Origin: Climacium dendroides
Taxonomy: Eukaryota; Streptophyta; Bryopsida; Hypnales; Climaciaceae
Length of the DNA: 64,000 bases
Assembly (NCBI GenBank): GCA_950106755.1
Contig: OX467084.1
Coordinates: 37,885,213-37,949,212, forward strand
Reading direction: 5' to 3'
Shown piece by piece: positions 50,601 through 60,719 of the stretch. The notes beneath the pieces were generated by a model, which was not told the DNA's origin, did not search any database, and saw nothing but the letters and a program-made list of their open reading frames with translations. How positions within the stretch are numbered: position 1 is the first letter of the stretch; the number at the start of each line of letters is the position of its first letter. A program made the position numbers and the translations under genes.

Positions 50601-51446
50601 AGATTACATTTTTCCATTCTAGTTTTTTTCTGCACCCTCATAATTTCTGGACTAGTGATGAACACTTGGACCAGTCGCTCTCATGTTACATACCCAAATC
50701 ATGGCTCTTTATGGACTCCCCCAATCGTTTTCATTGCCTCCTTGGTGGTAGAGTTCATCATTGTCTATGATCAAATTCAGGTTGATATCACCTTGGAGGA
50801 AATCAGGCAACTGCAAGAAGAAAAGAATGCAGTCAATGACGATGTGGAAACCGTTTTGGAGCTTGAACAACGGCAGTATGAAGTCTCTCAAGAGGTACAC
50901 GAATGTAGCCTGAAATTTGACTTCAAATGTGTAGCAGACTTCAAATCAGGCTTCCTGCACTCACAGGCTGTGAATGTTTCTGGATGTATTAATTAGTAGC
51001 CTACCAGTATTCAGATGTACAAATTACGGGAGCATTGGGTACATTGCATTTTCGAATCTATTTTATGATCATGTGGACATTTTCTGGTGTTCAGGATAAC
51101 GACTATTGGGTCAACCGCTTGAGCCAAGCCTACCAATCGAGAAACTTCACAGGGGGCTTGGCAAGTTCATTGCAGGTAGGGATCTCTGCCAACCCTATTT
51201 AGTGATTATTGATGTGCTGGGAGGCTAGATGGAGGACCACTCCACAGTGCTTTAGATTACTAGAGAGGAAGTTGCCATCATTTGGTTGATTCTTTGTTAA
51301 CGTGGCTGCAGGCCCAAGATGTGTTACGTGAAGAAGTCAGAGCAGAGACAAACACCGAGTCAATGAGAGAATCACTTTGTCGTATCCTGCCACTACCTTG
51401 CACAAGTGACTACAAAGCGATTGTTTTGCTGCCCAATGCTTCGTGA
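44669..51446 (+). CDS. M16 family zinc metalloprotease (At5g56730 relative)
   Basis: Twenty exons: 44669-45015, 45303-45549, 45679-45804, 46039-46176, 46415-46561, 46817-47074, 47182-47319, 47663-47732, 47908-48121, 48326-48431, 48620-48853, 49097-49261, 49394-49543, 49746-49837, 49956-50034, 50170-50253, 50354-50470, 50781-50894, 51095-51175, 51312-51446. All introns are GT-AG and phases agree; product 1013 aa, similar to the Arabidopsis protein (about 950). After a variable N-terminus comes LENGMRYYVRKNAKPRDRAA, then the inverted zinc motif HIVEH (H129, E132, H133) with the third ligand E209 in KERGAVLEE, 76 residues on, as in pitrilysin-type enzymes. Tandem M16 domains follow: YRTWYRPENMAVVAVGDF marks the end of the first, and ITLSNGMRVCYKCTHF begins the second pair. 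The fourth region is partly truncated. A functional peptidase is predicted; the substrate and location are unknown. Start: the first ATG of the conserved frame. Confidence 0.95.
50255..50275. repeat. Short interstitial telomere-like repeat in M16 intron 16
   Basis: Three TAGGGTT units directly follow the splice donor of exon 16 (the donor GTAGGG is part of the run). This matches the plant telomere unit TTTAGGG. Confidence 0.9.
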
Positions 51447-52775
51447 GTGACACAGCTTGTGGGTTAGGTAGTTAGTAAAACACAATGTTGCTCACGGAGA
51501 AGCTGCCGAATCTTCCCATTGAAATGAATCATTTCAATTATTAATATGGACCATTGACACTTGTTTACCAAGTGCGTATTCACCTTGTAAGTTTCAAAGA
51601 TGAATGGGCAAGCTAGTAAAGAGAAGTTGAGAATGCCTGATAACATGTTCCCAGGCTATTGCATTGCCTTCGCGCGTCACCCAATCTATGCGAAAGACAT
51701 CATCCAAATCAGTGAGTATTATAATCACTCTCTTACTGCACATTCGCACTATATCTAGAGATTCTCGTGGCGTGAATAGTAGTGTGCTATAAAAGTACAT
51801 TGAATGGGCTGAGGATAAAGTGGGAGTCAAATATTGCTTTAAGGTTTAAATTTGAATGGTTAAAGCTTGTAGCTGGGTTCATTTTCAAATGTAGTGATAG
51901 GTAGGCATTTATGTATTTAAATCATTAAGGCATGTGGTTTGAGGTTGAACATGAAAAAAAATACCAGACCATGATGCATTCTGGAGATTTGACCATGTCA
52001 ATGGAATTGCTATGAATTAGATTTGACTATGTCAATGGAATTGGTATGAATTAGATCTGGAGATTTGACCATGTCAATGGAATTGCTATGAATTAGATTT
52101 GACTATGTCAATGGAATTGGTATGAATTAGATCTGACTGTACCGATGGAATTGGTGTGAATGCTTGGGGCCTAGTAGTAAATGCTTGACAAATTCTACAT
52201 TGATTTTTGTATTGATTTCTATATTTTCAGCTAGTATTTCATTTGTTTTTTCAACCCAAAAATCACATGCTAGTACAAATTGTCCTAATTCTTGTCCCAA
52301 TGCAGTTGATTCCTATTTCCCTACACCTATCTCGTTTTGTTCATATCCAAATTCATTTTAAAACTTTGGATACAAATGAAAAAGTGTCAATTTCGACCAA
52401 AAAGTAGTTGACTGGCCCTTAGTGGATTAAATAGGAAGTTGTCAAACCAACTACTTTATCTTGGAGAATGCAAATCTGTGAATTGATTTGATACAAAGTA
52501 TGGTCACATTAACCCCCAAGAGCCCAAGGCCTTTTGGAGGTCAAAAGCAACATTGCTTTGAAGTGTTATAGATCTTTAATGTCACTTAAGTATAGAAATC
52601 TCAACACTACAATTATGTAGTATACATGTTGTAAATGATGTGAATCAAATTTGGAGTCATTTGGCAACATGGATTGCAAGATTATAATGTTTTAGTATTG
52701 AAAAAGGATACTAAAATTTTCCTAACAACACATTTGGAGGTGAAATTTGATTTCTAAACCTACTCAACACATAAG
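51447..52775. other. M16 downstream region
   Basis: Contains a possible alternative last exon (51655-51715, see findings) and a nested minisatellite, then AT-rich repeat sequence with TTAACCCCCAAGAGCCCAAGG near 52510. No further gene seen. Confidence 0.45.
51981..52160. repeat. Nested minisatellite, 76-bp unit of two half-units
   Basis: A 76-bp unit starting CTGGAGATTTGACCATGTCA occurs at 51981 and 52057, essentially identical. Each unit contains two half-units built on GAC.ATGTCAATGGAATTG followed by TATGAATTAGAT. A fifth, diverged half-unit (GACTGTACCGATGGAATTGG) closes the array. Confidence 0.92.
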
Positions 52776-52915
52776 CACTACTAGAAAATTTAGTTTTTCT
52801 GTTGTTTTGGTCGCATTGATTTGGTCAAAATCTGACAGAAATCAACAGATTTCTGTCAGATTTTGACCAGATCAACGCGACCCAAACAATAGAAAAACTA
52901 AATTTTCTAGTAGTG
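52776..52915. mobile_element. CACTA-derived hairpin MITE
   Basis: This 140-bp near-perfect palindrome starts CACTACTAGAAAATTTAG and ends with its reverse complement, CTAAATTTTCTAGTAGTG. The CACTACTAGAAAA terminus is that of plant CACTA (En/Spm) elements. The arms meet around AATCAACAGATT near 52850. The 3-base flanks are AAG and TAG, so a 3-bp target duplication is only partly preserved. No coding capacity. Confidence 0.85.
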
Positions 52916-53676
52916 TAGTGAAAGAAAATATTATTCAATTGAGTCATTTTGTTTGCAAATTGGCTTTGAAATGTCATAAAATAGCAAGAAAAAACATATC
53001 TAAGGTTGAACTTTTTTCTACTAAAATGCTTCTCAGTCACTCATAACTTCTTGCATTGATATGAAATTTTAGTCACACAAACAAGATTAGTATGTACAAC
53101 TTTTCCAAAAAAAATATTTAAAATGGACACTATATGAAGAAAAAACAAGCCACCAAAGTTCACTATAATCCAAAATTGTCAAGATTTTGAACTTCAAATT
53201 GCTCCCAAACATTCAAAATAACTTGGATTGACATGAAAATTTTACCATAATAACTAGACTTCAAGGGGAACATGCCCAAAACAATTTATTGTAAAAAAAC
53301 CTTGGGTGAAAGAGATATAAACCCTTGAAGTTGCAGCTACCAAATGTAGTTTGTTGAATTTAAATTGAACCTATTGAATATTCAATTTCTTATGACCCTT
53401 GCTTATTATTTATTGCAAGGCCTCATGCTTCATTTAGTTTCTCCATCTTTCTTTACAAGCCATATGTAAGTGCATTTTTCTAGACTTACTATCAAAAATA
53501 GGTGCCTAGAACTAAAAACTTTGAAAAATCATAAGTAATTCAATATTTCTTGGAAAAATATGAAACTACTTTTGATACATGCTACATCTACTTATCTTTC
53601 TTTCAAAAATAAGCTAAAAATCTTTCCATCTACAAAAACCTTTTAGAAAGGCAGACCACCCCTTAAATGGTCACTT

Positions 53677-53949
53677 CATCACAAAGTTTAAACTCTATGA
53701 TTTGTCAACAATTATCATGTGGTTATCATTGTTTCATGGGTTTGCACGTTAATTACAATTTATCGTATCATTACAATGCATTACTTCACATTGTTATTAC
53801 ATTGTTACAATGAATTATTTGCAATTGCATCGTAATGCGAAGTAATGCATTGTAATGATGTGATAAATTGTAATTAACATGCAAACCTGTGAAACAACAA
53901 TAATCACATGATAACTATTGACAAACCATAGGGTCTAAACTTTGTGATG
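53677..53949. mobile_element. 273-bp palindromic MITE, family not recognised
   Basis: Outer ends CATCACAAAGTTTAAACTC and its near reverse complement GGTCTAAACTTTGTGATG bound two arms of over 100 bases. The arms pair through CATGTGGTTATCATTGTTTC / GAAACAACAATAATCACATG and TTAATTACAATTTATC, with a short unpaired centre near 53790-53820. No target-site duplication was clear. Confidence 0.8.
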
Positions 53950-54224
53950 TTTTTTTGCAAACTACCTTATAGTCAACCTCTCTGATGACACTTATAATGT
54001 GGGATATCCATAGGAAATCCTTGAAATGCAAATAGGAGCCAAAGATAATTGGAGCTACTTTTAATTGTATTGGTTTTTATCCTTATTAGTTTTGGATTAT
54101 TGAAGTTGAAACTTGGATGCCTTAATATAATATTTTCTAACCAATCAATGGTCCTCCCCATGCTAGAAAGGTATCATGCTCTACTAAATGCCTTGGAGGG
54201 ACTTATCTTGGAAGGACTTATCAA

Positions 54225-55166
54225 TTAACCCCTAAAGGTTTTTTTACTATATTTTTACCAAAAATGCTCTAAACCTACCATTTCTAGTACAAGTACCAAA
54301 TTTTAGAAAAAAAACTATTTTTGAACACATGTAACCATAGGATCTGGTAGTATAGTGGTTTGTGAAGAAGTGGTAAAAATTTCAGAAATTTTCACCACAT
54401 AGATTGCAAGATATTAGTGTTTGAAGTGACAAAAATCTTTCTTTTGTCCTTGCGAAAAATTCGGTAGCTGCACTTCACAAGGTGACATTTTTATGAAAAA
54501 ATGTCCAAAACGATGGTTACTCTTTGGATTCATTCTTCAAGGCAAGTTGGCTACATGCTTGAAAATTTTCAAATTATTTGGAGTTGTACAACATATAGTA
54601 AGTAGAAAGAAGTAGAGAATGATTCAACACACTAAATTGTTAACAATTAATTTATGAAATTGAAAAATACCAATCCCAATGGTTGTAATGTTGTGATAAG
54701 CAACCTACAACTAATGTTTTTTTTTCTTTCAAAAATATTTAAAATTGAGTAAGATAAAGGACTTCAAAGTTTATTTGAGAGTAGAAAATCTATAACTACC
54801 CACAAACTACCCCAAACTAAAACTCCTCATAACTTTCATCTCATTAATTGTAATGGAATGATTTAAAGCTTTCCAAGTATATATAAATCTAGAGAACCAA
54901 TCTCCAAAAAAAATTCTTAAAAAAGTGATTTTTAAAGAAGTTTTTTTTGCTGCCCAAGCTGCCCACCAACACAGAAAATGACATATCATACAATAACTTT
55001 TAGACCATATTGTCAAAAGTTATAAAATTTGTTGGGCCTTAAAGCTACTCCTCAGACACATGTTGTGTGAAAATTTGAAAGAAAAATAAATAAAAACTCC
55101 ATTCGTATTGAGCTACCCAAAATCGCTATGTTGCCAAAAAAACGTTGTTTGGTCCTTTAGGGGTTA
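54225..55166 (-). repeat. Large AT-rich repeat family, copy with both TTAACCCCTAAA ends
   Basis: Starts TTAACCCCTAAAGG (54225) and ends CCTTTAGGGGTTAG (55166), a 13-14 base terminal inverted repeat. Most of the interior is the reverse complement of 42300-43152. It is 942 bp with no long frame, so it is either a MITE-like element or a deletion derivative. Confidence 0.75.
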
Positions 55167-55272
55167 GTTTAAGGGTTGGGGGTGGCTAAGACATGCAAGA
55201 TAATTTTGTTGACTAGGACTTATCAATTAATTCAAGGGTTGGGTTTGACCAAAGAGCCATATAAAACAATTC

Positions 55273-55542
55273 GCAGGACGTTAAATCGTGCAATCGAAGG
55301 TGGGCCAAGCAGGGTAAAATTTGTGTTGTAGGGATAAAAGTAAAAAAGAAGCCCCCTATTTTGAGCCATGTCTAGAGTACGTTGCAGACTTCACCTAGCT
55401 AATTTGGGGTCTCTGATTGCAAATATGAATTCAGAATTTGCAAAAAAAAAATCATATGTGGCAAATAAAAAATTCCTGCGTTTTCCCCGGGTTGAATCCA
55501 CCTCACCAAACCCACCTTCGATGGCACGATTTAACGTCCTGC
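55273..55542. mobile_element. MULE-like non-autonomous element
   Basis: The terminal inverted repeat GCAGGACGTTAAATCGTGC.ATCGAAGGTGGG is about 32 bases with one mismatch between the ends. The 9-base flanks AAACAATTC (55264-55272) and TAACAATTC (55543-55551) match in 8 positions. A 9-bp target duplication points to Mutator-like elements. The interior is one unit of the repeat found three times at 34.42-35.05 kb. Confidence 0.75.
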
Positions 55543-56418
55543 TAACAATTCAATTCACCAGGACTTATCAATTAATTCAAGGATGGGGATTAGCCGAGGA
55601 GCCATATAAAGGCAATTTTGTTCTTTGTAGGGTCTCCTTTTCAAGGATGCAAAGGGGCCCCTCCCTCATCGGAGTGTCCCCACCCAGGACGTTCTTTTTG
55701 TATTATGTACCATGTGTAAAGAGGACACTTTCTGAGTCCCAGTTCTGTAGTTTGCACATTCCCTGGAAAGGACTGCCAAGAGATGCTGTCCACAGGTCCA
55801 CAGATGCTGCGCACAGATGCTGTCCACATGTCAAGTTCAACGCTCCTGAGCAAGGAGCCCAGCTACCAGAGAACAGTTGTCATCCCAAGGAAGAGCTGAA
55901 TGTAATGTACAGTAAGCCTGTGATTGAGCAAATTCCAAATGTCAAGTTGTGAACACAAATCCAGAGTAAGATAGTGCATTCAGAAACCCATGTGTCCCTC
56001 AAGACAGCGCAATTAGAGAGGATCCAGTGTACTGCCAGAGATCAAGATATGCAAGACACTCGAAGAGAAGAAATCTGTACAATTTTTTCAAAAATTACTT
56101 CACTCTACAATCCGAAGACATTTGCATCCGCTAATTTAGCACGTACGAATGGCACTGGCTCTCTTCTCAACCATACCCTAATCCCTTCGTTGTTGGTGTC
56201 TCAACTTCAGGTACCGGCTCTCGACCCCAACCACGAAAACGAAAGAAGGAAGTCACCTCTACTCATCCCCATACCACACTTACATCATTATGTACAAGCT
56301 ACAATCCTGAATGTGGATGGCTCCGATGATGGGTAACGCAATGCAAGCCAATGTGGCTGCAAGGGAAGAGACTACGAGAATCCAAGAATATATGAACATG
56401 GCCGCAGCAACGAATTAA
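55543..56418. other. Region downstream of the RING gene
   Basis: A 55-60 bp segment (AGGACTTATCAATTAATTCAAGG...GAGCCATATAAA) at about 55562-55617 repeats the sequence at about 55207-55265 on the other side of the MULE-like element. A micro-repeat, CAGATGCTG..CACA, occurs three times at 55783-55830. An open frame over 55368-55952 crosses the transposon and is not a credible gene. The part nearest 56418 is probably the RING gene's 3' UTR. Confidence 0.4.
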
Positions 56419-57108
56419 CTACACAGAAGCCTCAGGTACCTCGGACACCTCCGACGCAGCAACCTCGGTGATATCATGTTTGCAAACAGGGCAGAGCTTG
56501 GAGTATTTGCGTAGCCATTCCGAGCCACAAGCCTGATGAAAAGCATGCAAACAAGGCAACTTCACTTGCAAATCCCCATGATCATATTCCCCTTGACAAA
56601 TCACGCACACTTCGGAAACCCCGGCTTGCTCCTTGACGAAATCGCACACAGGCAAACTCTCAATCATGGCAGCCGATGCCACGCACGTCACATTCTCCAG
56701 CTGCACCAGGCTCTCGTACGTCATATCGGCCAGGGTTCCGATCGGAGCAATTGGAGCGGGCGCGTCCTCCGTCGTTGTAGTTGTTGAAGACAAAGATAAA
56801 GCCAAAGCCAACGACAGGGCCAAGTCAGGATCGAGATCTTCCTCAAGTGCGTGATCGAAGCTGGTGTGGAGCAATTCCCGATCGCTCCGTCGTCTCGCAC
56901 GGCGACGGGAGCCCGGAGGGATGGGCGCAATCACCACGGCGTAATCGTCGTCCTCGTCCTCATCCAGGTACTTCCCCCACCGCTGTTGCTCAATTCGACG
57001 CTGCTCGGCGGCCGCTCTTCGGCGTCTCCCCTTTGCGGCTTTCCTGTCGCGGGTGCCGTCGGAAGGGACAGCCTCCGCCGCACTGCTCATGGTCGCGTTT
57101 GTGGGCAT
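56419..57108 (-). CDS. RING-H2 E3 ubiquitin ligase, BIG BROTHER-like
   Basis: A single exon encodes 229 aa. The C-terminal RING-H2 has all eight zinc ligands: C168, C171 (CVIC), C186, H188, H191, C194 (CLHAFHQAC), C206 and C209 (CPVC). Before it is the MTYESLVQLENV block and an IESLP motif, as in BIG BROTHER-type E3 ligases, which limit organ growth in Arabidopsis by ubiquitinating regulators. The N-terminal half is basic (RRRR stretches), then acidic (DEDEDDD), then Leu/Ser-rich. I chose the ATG at 57108; a second in-frame ATG is at 57090. The frame is open upstream through a CAG|GT site at about 57119, so a short upstream exon is possible. The BB assignment is by motif order and is less certain than the RING itself. 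Confidence 0.88.
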   Translation of the reverse strand: MPTNATMSSAAEAVPSDGTRDRKAAKGRRRRAAAEQRRIEQQRWGKYLDEDEDDDYAVVIAPIPPGSRRRARRRSDRELLHTSFDHALEEDLDPDLALSLALALSLSSTTTTTEDAPAPIAPIGTLADMTYESLVQLENVTCVASAAMIESLPVCDFVKEQAGVSEVCVICQGEYDHGDLQVKLPCLHAFHQACGSEWLRKYSKLCPVCKHDITEVAASEVSEVPEASV

Positions 57109-57513
57109 CGGGCGAACCTGCACTTATACGAGCGAAATCCGATTCGAGGGAGGAAAAAGCTAATTCTACGCTCTCGATGCAAGCACTGGACTCCAAGAAA
57201 CGAACCCACCGCAACCCAACCCTAAGGAACCCGAAGTCTGTTTGAATCCGGTGCGGATTCTGGCCTTGAGTGGCAGGCCGGCCACGAAATTGGAGTCGGC
57301 AACTGTGAGGCCGGCAAGGTTGAAGAGGGGGCCGACGCGCAGGGACGATGAGTGGCCCGCAAGGAAAACGTTCGAAAATTCCTCGCCAGAAACTCACGCG
57401 GTCCCGAGGAATAAACGGTGGAAGGTGCTCCTCACGGGATGAATATGCCAAGATGCTTCGAAATCATTGAACTCACTGCAGGTCAATATAATACAGGTGC
57501 TCCAAGGAGGGAG
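57109..57513. promoter_or_regulatory. RING gene upstream region
   Basis: About 400 bases of GC-rich unique sequence between the RING start codon and a MITE. It likely holds the promoter and 5' leader. Open frames on both strands are unrelated to known proteins. Confidence 0.4.
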
Positions 57514-57810
57514 TAAGGTACGTGGCTCTTAAACCGACCCTTTAAGAGCTGATTGCATTTTTGGGACAGCTAAAACATCTCAAAAAAATTTTCAGTGAAT
57601 TTTGGTAGGAAGAAAAAAGGAATAGGCATCTAATCCAAGTCGTTTCATATTTTTTGGACCTTTGTGGAATTAGTTACAAATTTTTGAAGTTAAAACGCAG
57701 TGGTTTCTAAAATCGACCCCCTTCTGAAATGTACGCACTTAGTACATTTCAGAAGTAAAATGTACGAGATCGGTTTTAGAACCAGGCCGGTTTAAGAGCC
57801 ACCTACCTTA
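57514..57810. mobile_element. MITE with TAAGGTAGGTGGCTC ends (best copy of its family)
   Basis: The left end TAAGGTACGTGGCTCTTAAA and the right end, on the other strand TAAGGTAGGTGGCTCTTAAA, differ at one base over about 23 bases. The element is 297 bp, without coding. A strong inner palindrome (57721-57755, CTTCTGAAATGTAC opposite GTACATTTCAGAAG) may form a cruciform. Relatives in the opposite orientation are at 3.7, 19.06, 30.1, 30.44 and 53.5 kb. The superfamily could not be fixed because no target-site duplication was clear. Confidence 0.8.
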
Positions 57811-57859
57811 GAAGATTTCTAACTAGCACATCCTGTATGCAGAATTAAAACATGTAACA

Positions 57860-58710
57860 TATAATATATACTACAATAGTGTGCCACACTCAAAACAAAA
57901 GTAAAAGTAATTTTCTAATTTTTTTAGTTCATAAAAAACTCCAAAATTTAATAACTTTCACACCATATGTCCAAATGCCACAAAACTAGGGCTTTCCGAC
58001 AGTACCAAGCACGTGTGCCTTGTGCCGTTGCCACAACCAAAACAAAAGTAAAACTAATTTTTTAATTTTTTAGAACCAAAAACAACTCAAAAATGCATAA
58101 CTTTCTCACCGTGAATCGGAATGCCACGAAACCAAGCCAGTGCACCCTTCCTCGCCGAGAACTTTCCGATGGTACCAAGATTGTGACCATAATATAAGTA
58201 AAAGTAATTTTCTAGTTTTTTAGAACCAAAAATAACTCAAAAATGCATAACTTTCACACCGTATGTCCAAACACTACAAAACCAAGCCGGTGCATCCCTC
58301 CTCGCCGAGGGCTTTCCGACAATATCAAACACATGACCAGAGGACGCACAGTTTGGAAGATCTAAATGTGACAAACAAAACAAAACAAACATCTTCTTAA
58401 GGTATAGACTAGTGTGCCTTGTGCCATTGCCACAATCAAAACAAAAGTAAAAGTAATGTGTCTTGTGCCATGTATGTATGTGCCCTGTGTCGTTGCCACA
58501 ATCAAAACAAAAGTAAAAGTAATTTTTCTAATTTTTTAGTTCATAAAAACTTTGAAATTCAATAACTTTCACACCGTGAGTCCGAATGCCATAAATCAAA
58601 GCTCGTGCACCCCTCCTTATTGAGAGCTTTTCGATGGTACCAAGATTGTGACCAAAATATAAGAAAAATTCATTTTCTAATTTTTTAGGACCAAAAATAA
58701 CTCTCTATGC
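57860..58710. repeat. Degenerate satellite-like tandem array
   Basis: Units of about 150 bp share AAAAGTAATTTTCTAATTTTTTAG, ATAACTTTCACACCGT, a CCACAAAACCAAG block and GGGCTTTCCGACAGTACCAAG. The ATAACTTTC anchor recurs at 57951, 58097, 58247 and 58562, where a broken unit accounts for the wide gap. Between 58400 and 58500 two short sub-repeats (TGTGCCGTTGCCACAA.CAAAACAAAAG) are inserted. Confidence 0.75.
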
Positions 58711-60719
58711 CAACAAATGTTGTCATTCATCCTATGTGAGGCTTTTTCACCGTGGCAAGAAAATCCTAGGAGTTGGGCCATTGGGGAGTGTATGGAACAC
58801 CTACCTAGTCCACCTTCCAAGCAATTGACTCCTAAATGATGTTTTAATAATTTTCTAATTAAACAAGTGAAATAGAGGGCAACCCCCCTAAATCATCCAA
58901 ATGTGTGCCTAAAATGTCCAAAATTGCCCTAAAACATGCTCTTGGAAGTTAGAACAATCTTCTAGGCCAAATTCCATCCAAAATTGTCAATTAGGGCACC
59001 AAATGGGTCAAATTGGTGTCCTAAAGTTTAATTACAGCACACCACAACCACCCAAAATCCTAACTCACTCTCTAAATTGACACCATGCACCTCCCTAATT
59101 CCATAGATCCAATTCCTAACATATTCACACATCTCTTTTAGGCCAATCAACAATTTTCTTCCATTTCATCATTCACATCTCAACCCTAATTTTACTCCCA
59201 ATTGGATAGTGCTTCCGCGTTTGCCTTAAAATCCCCCAAAAATCCAATTCAAACTTCATGCACCCTCTCTAGACACTCACATCCTACAAGAGAATTTTAT
59301 GCATAGACATTGAACCACTCATTCAAGATTTACAAGACAAAAGTATGTTGTAATTACAATTACATTTAAATTTAGTTGGAACTACAAGAAAAAATGAAAT
59401 ACCCAGAACAATTCATCGCCAAACGAGCAATAGACCTTGCCACACTAAATCTGTTGCCCTGATTTTGTACTTGCTTCAAATTGGGCAAGACTTATTTTGT
59501 TGGAAGGCTAATTTCTCCATCCTTCTCCTTCCAAAATTTCAAGTCAATCCGCCTTGCCAAACTTTTGCAATCATTTGTCTAAGTTGTCAATCTTTCATGG
59601 CCACGACACCTGACTTCCTCACACTGAATCAAATGCCAAGTCTTTGTCCTTGCTCCAAATTAGGCAAGCCATAGCTTTTCGGAAAGCTAACTTTGAGGTG
59701 CACCACCCCTATAAAATTCAGTTCCATTTGTTTCTTTGTGCTCCCACAATTGCCTATTGAACTTGGCGGACCAATCTCACTCAAAAAATTTCCCTGATTC
59801 TTAAGCACCTTTTTCATCTGACCTCAAAACCTTCCATTTTTCACCCATTTTCTTTCATAAAACAGTGAAACCTATTCAACGAATTGTCCTACATGGTTCC
59901 CTTCATCTCCAATAATTCATGCTTAAGACGCCCATAAATCACAACATTCTCTCAAAATACATATGCATTCAATATTGCAAGAGAAAGAAAGAGAGAGATT
60001 CCCAAACCTAATTTCACCTACATCCTCTCCCAATGGACTAATGTTTATAACTACTTCCATCCACCTCTAATTTATTGAAAAATGTGCTAATTTATTGCAA
60101 AGCTGCTAGTTTAGTGCAAAATTCCCTAAATTACTGTCGAAGCCTCTAATTTATTGAAAAAAAATCCTATTTTGATGTTTCTAGCACTATTTCAGTGTTT
60201 TCTTCACTACACTAGTATTTTTGTGATAGTTTTAATTTAACTTATTTCTTTTGGATTTATTATTATTTATTATTTTTATAGTTTTCAATTTACTTCTAGT
60301 TTCATTTCATACTCCTAGTCTTTTTTTTAAATTTTATTTTAAATTTTTGGTATTTGATATTTTTGGTTTGCAATTTGGTTCTAGTTTTATTTTCTACTTG
60401 TGGTGTTTTGTTTTCATTTTTTTGTTTTCATTTTTTGTTTTCAGTTTGTCATCATTTTATTGTTAGTCTAATTTAGTTACTCTACCAGATCTTGCTTATC
60501 ATCTTTTTAGTTTTAAATCCCTATGTTTTCCATTCCATTTTCCCTTCATTTTCTTCTAATGGCATTTTCTAGCTTTTGCTCTAATTTGTCCATGTTCCTA
60601 TTTTTATATACTAGGAAACTCCCTATTTAGTGGTTGTAGTTTAATTCAGAGTACTAACACTTCCAGACTTGCAAATTTGCATAGTTTGTTTATATTTTTG
60701 ATTTTCTAAAGGGTGAACC
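58711..60719. other. AT-rich sequence without recognised genes
   Basis: Only short chance frames. The T-rich stretch 60230-60480 gives a hydrophobic-looking frame (about 70 aa) that is a consequence of base composition. No mobile-element ends were identified. Confidence 0.5.

Noticed and set aside
55368..55952. A 194-codon open frame on the plus strand
   Set aside because: It begins inside the MULE-like element and crosses its end and a duplicated flank; composition and sequence show no domain.
56781..57245. Frames of 124-154 codons antisense to the RING gene
   Set aside because: They mirror the Arg/Ser-rich N-terminal coding region of the RING protein; the RING zinc ligands on the other strand settle the coding strand.
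60230..60480. A small hydrophobic protein
   Set aside because: The frame consists of Phe, Leu and Ser from a T-rich tract; no other sign of coding.
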